Positions 62,332 to 64,000 of a DNA stretch of 64,000 bases are shown here, one piece after another. How positions within the stretch are numbered: the first letter of the stretch is position 1; each line of letters opens with the position of its first letter. The position numbers and the translations under genes are program-made. The notes under the pieces were generated by a model. It worked only from the letters and a program-made list of their open reading frames with translations, made no database searches and was not told the origin of the DNA. Origin of the DNA: a bacterium (GTDB lineage: Bacteria; Cyanobacteriota; Vampirovibrionia; Vampirovibrionales; Vampirovibrionaceae); contig JAUIEU010000001.1 of the NCBI GenBank assembly GCA_030429585.1, forward strand, positions 1,235,994 to 1,299,993, in the 5' to 3' direction.

Positions 62332-63549
62332 ATGCTAGAAACCCTAACCAACACCTTTCTCTTCATCTGGGATGATGCCGGGCTTGTCTCCTTACTGGCC
62401 CACATTGCGGTAGCCGTACTGGTGGCGGTACTGGCATATATCATCCTAAACCGCATTGCCCAACTCACCCTTATTGCGGCATTTCAGTGGGCCTTGCTCC
62501 ACCCGTGGCTTAACCAAGGCCTTACCATCAAAGGCGCCGAGCTGGTGCCACAGGCAGTGATGCAACAAGTGACCCGCAGCCTAGTCGCCTTGTTCCGCGT
62601 GGTGCTGCAGGTGTTGGTCCTAGGCATTACCCTCATTATTCTATTTTCCGTGGTGCCGGATACCCGCAAGCCTGTGCTAGGGCTGCTAGCCTTTATGGGC
62701 CACACCCTAACCAAATGGTTTTGGCTATTTGTGGCTTTTTTCCCCAACCTACTGAGCATTGGGCTAATTTGCCTACTGGGGTGGGGAGCATTAAAAATCA
62801 TCCATGCCATTACCCGCGCTATCGGTAACCATAGTTTGGTTATTCAGGGGTTTCATGCGGATTGGGCCCGGCCCACCTTTCAGCTACTGCGTGTGTTTGT
62901 GGTGGTTTCGGTTATCACCATGTCGTTTCCGTACCTACCTGTGTACGATTCGCCCGCCTTTAAGGCCATGGGGTTATTTATCGGGGCGCTTATTTCCTTC
63001 GGGGCCAGTGGGGCCATTGCCAACTTAGTGGCCGGGGTACTGCTGATTTACAACCGCGCCTATACCATTGGCGATGTGATTACCTTTAACGAGACCTTTG
63101 GCACCGTCGTCAGCAAAAACCTACTGACCACCCGCATCCGCACCCCCAAGATGGTGGATGTGGTGTTGCCCAATAGTTTGCTACTAACGGCCCCCATTAC
63201 CAACCATAGCGAAAACGCCGAAGCCATGGGTATTCTGCTCCACACCACCGTAACCATTGGCTACGATGTACCATGGGAAACGGTGCACGGGTTACTAAAA
63301 GAAGCGGCAGCCAATACGCCCTTTGTGTTGGAATCCCCCGCGCCCTTTGTACTGCAAACCAAGCTAGATGATTTATACGTGCATTACGAGCTGAACGCCG
63401 CTACCGATAAACCGGGCCAAATGCCTCGCATTTATAGCGATTTGCACCAGCATATTTTAGATACCTTTAACGCCGCTAACGTGGAAATTATGTCGCCCCA
63501 AATCCACGATGTACGCCGCGGCATCAGCCCGTATATCCCAAAGACTTAA
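62332..63549 (+). CDS. MscS-family mechanosensitive channel 2
   Basis: A 405-residue MscS-type channel, different from that at 56788. Four N-terminal helices, a pore helix with GLFIGALISFGASGAIANLVAG, and the beta domain RAYTIGDVITFNETFGTVVS, RTPKMVDVVLPNSLLL, then a C-terminal alpha/beta domain (VTIGYDVPWETVHGLLKEAA). It lacks the flavodoxin partner. It follows the reductase on the same strand by 65 bases. Confidence 0.92.
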   Translation: MLETLTNTFLFIWDDAGLVSLLAHIAVAVLVAVLAYIILNRIAQLTLIAAFQWALLHPWLNQGLTIKGAELVPQAVMQQVTRSLVALFRVVLQVLVLGITLIILFSVVPDTRKPVLGLLAFMGHTLTKWFWLFVAFFPNLLSIGLICLLGWGALKIIHAITRAIGNHSLVIQGFHADWARPTFQLLRVFVVVSVITMSFPYLPVYDSPAFKAMGLFIGALISFGASGAIANLVAGVLLIYNRAYTIGDVITFNETFGTVVSKNLLTTRIRTPKMVDVVLPNSLLLTAPITNHSENAEAMGILLHTTVTIGYDVPWETVHGLLKEAAANTPFVLESPAPFVLQTKLDDLYVHYELNAATDKPGQMPRIYSDLHQHILDTFNAANVEIMSPQIHDVRRGISPYIPKT

Positions 63550-63642
63550 TCACTAAAGAATGGTAACTAAAGTGACATAAATTATCACCAATTTCTTATT
63601 TAATGTTTTTATAAATTATTGTTTAATTTTAAAGGGATAGAT

Positions 63643-64000
63643 ATGTCCGATCCTATTCGTATTGGTGTATTAGATTCATTTGGTAAAACCCGTTTCAATC
63701 CTCATGGTAGTCAAGTTATGGCGGGCCTAGCAAAGGGGATAAGGAAAGAACTCCTAGAGCATTTCGGCTATCCGAGTAATATTTCATCGCTAGGCGTAGA
63801 GTACAAAGATATTAACGAAGACGGTTGTACCGATGAAATTCACCGGCTTGACTTAGACAACAATGGCACGTGCGATATAGAAATAATTGGTATAAATGGC
63901 ATAAAAGACAGCGATCCAACCATTGAAATAGAAGAGGTTCCTCCAAGAAATACTGATCGGATTTTAGACGATGTCATTAGTGGTAAATTTGGCAAGCTAG
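63643..64000 (+). CDS. N-terminal part of a protein with Ca-loop-like motifs, runs off the window
   Basis: The window ends inside a gene with AAAGGGA six bases before its ATG. The 119 visible residues start IRIGVLDSFGKTRFNPHGSQ, which faintly resembles the Asp and His regions of subtilases (VLD, HG) but with unusually short spacing. Further on are DINEDGCTDEI and DLDNNGTCDIE, spaced like dockerin or EF-hand DxNxDG calcium loops. The DNA is A+T-rich. No family is assigned. Confidence 0.5.
   Translation, partial: MSDPIRIGVLDSFGKTRFNPHGSQVMAGLAKGIRKELLEHFGYPSNISSLGVEYKDINEDGCTDEIHRLDLDNNGTCDIEIIGINGIKDSDPTIEIEEVPPRNTDRILDDVISGKFGKL

Noticed and set aside
1-64000. CRISPR array, prophage, integrase or intact insertion sequence
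   Set aside because: No direct-repeat/spacer pattern, cas gene, transposase or phage structural gene was recognised.
1-64000. TGA reassigned to an amino acid
   Set aside because: The only in-frame TGA inside a gene is the prfB frameshift site, TGG is used freely for Trp, and two genes end in TGA.

Overview
This 64 kb window reads as chromosomal DNA of moderate G+C from a free-standing bacterium, densely packed with genes on both strands. Nothing in it looks like phage, plasmid, CRISPR or an intact insertion sequence. The best guess for the organism, an inference from recognised families and not a database result, is a non-photosynthetic member of the Cyanobacteria group (Vampirovibrionia / 'Melainabacteria' type). 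Supporting signs are a cyanobacterial-style GyrA box, DUF2237 and TMEM14 proteins, an SLH-domain envelope protein, an MlaE-type permease, unlinked glyQ, and no photosynthesis genes. Almost all stop codons are TAA or TAG.

Layout. 0-10 kb: end of an unknown gene, aspS, a class I aminotransferase, a PHP phosphoesterase, a ferritin-like protein back to back with an SLH protein across a Fur-like box, two tandem unknown paralogues, pyrC with an RDD protein. 10-25 kb: uvrA, a Rid-family protein with an extended N-terminus, a TPR lipoprotein, a thioesterase, an orphan Flp-like pilin, ilvE-mlaE-glyQ, a second related aminotransferase, and a soluble histidine kinase coupled to a REC / degenerate GGDEF / REC regulator. 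25-38 kb: gyrA, a membrane GT2-like glycosyltransferase, ybeY-dgkA, a 7TM-HD (PgpH-type) phosphodiesterase, an SprA-like metallopeptidase, and prfB with its programmed frameshift. 38-47 kb: tRNA-Arg, A+T-rich unknown genes, a CHAP-like cysteine peptidase and other low-complexity proteins, a parvulin, kamA, a STAS protein, DUF2237 and the housekeeping sigma factor. 47-64 kb: a CxxCxxCC protein, prpD-prpB facing two tandem WYL regulators, rfbC, tRNA-Lys, TMEM14, MgtC, a candidate 6S-like RNA, two MscS channels (one coupled to a membrane flavodoxin), ubiX, a threonine aldolase behind a perfect Fur-like dyad, an aldo/keto reductase, and the start of a protein with Ca-loop-like motifs.

The most unusual signals are these. 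(1) A family of about 200-nt intergenic elements occurs in three near-full copies and one inverted fragment, with base changes that preserve two hairpins. (2) A roughly 230-nt RNA candidate has a long closing helix and a promoter-like sequence exactly at its 5' end. (3) A short 'xFG/xFS' peptide motif recurs in apparently disordered N-terminal regions of otherwise unrelated proteins. (4) Two Fur-like operators share the same half-site. (5) TGA is almost never used as a stop, although prfB keeps a TGA-dependent frameshift.
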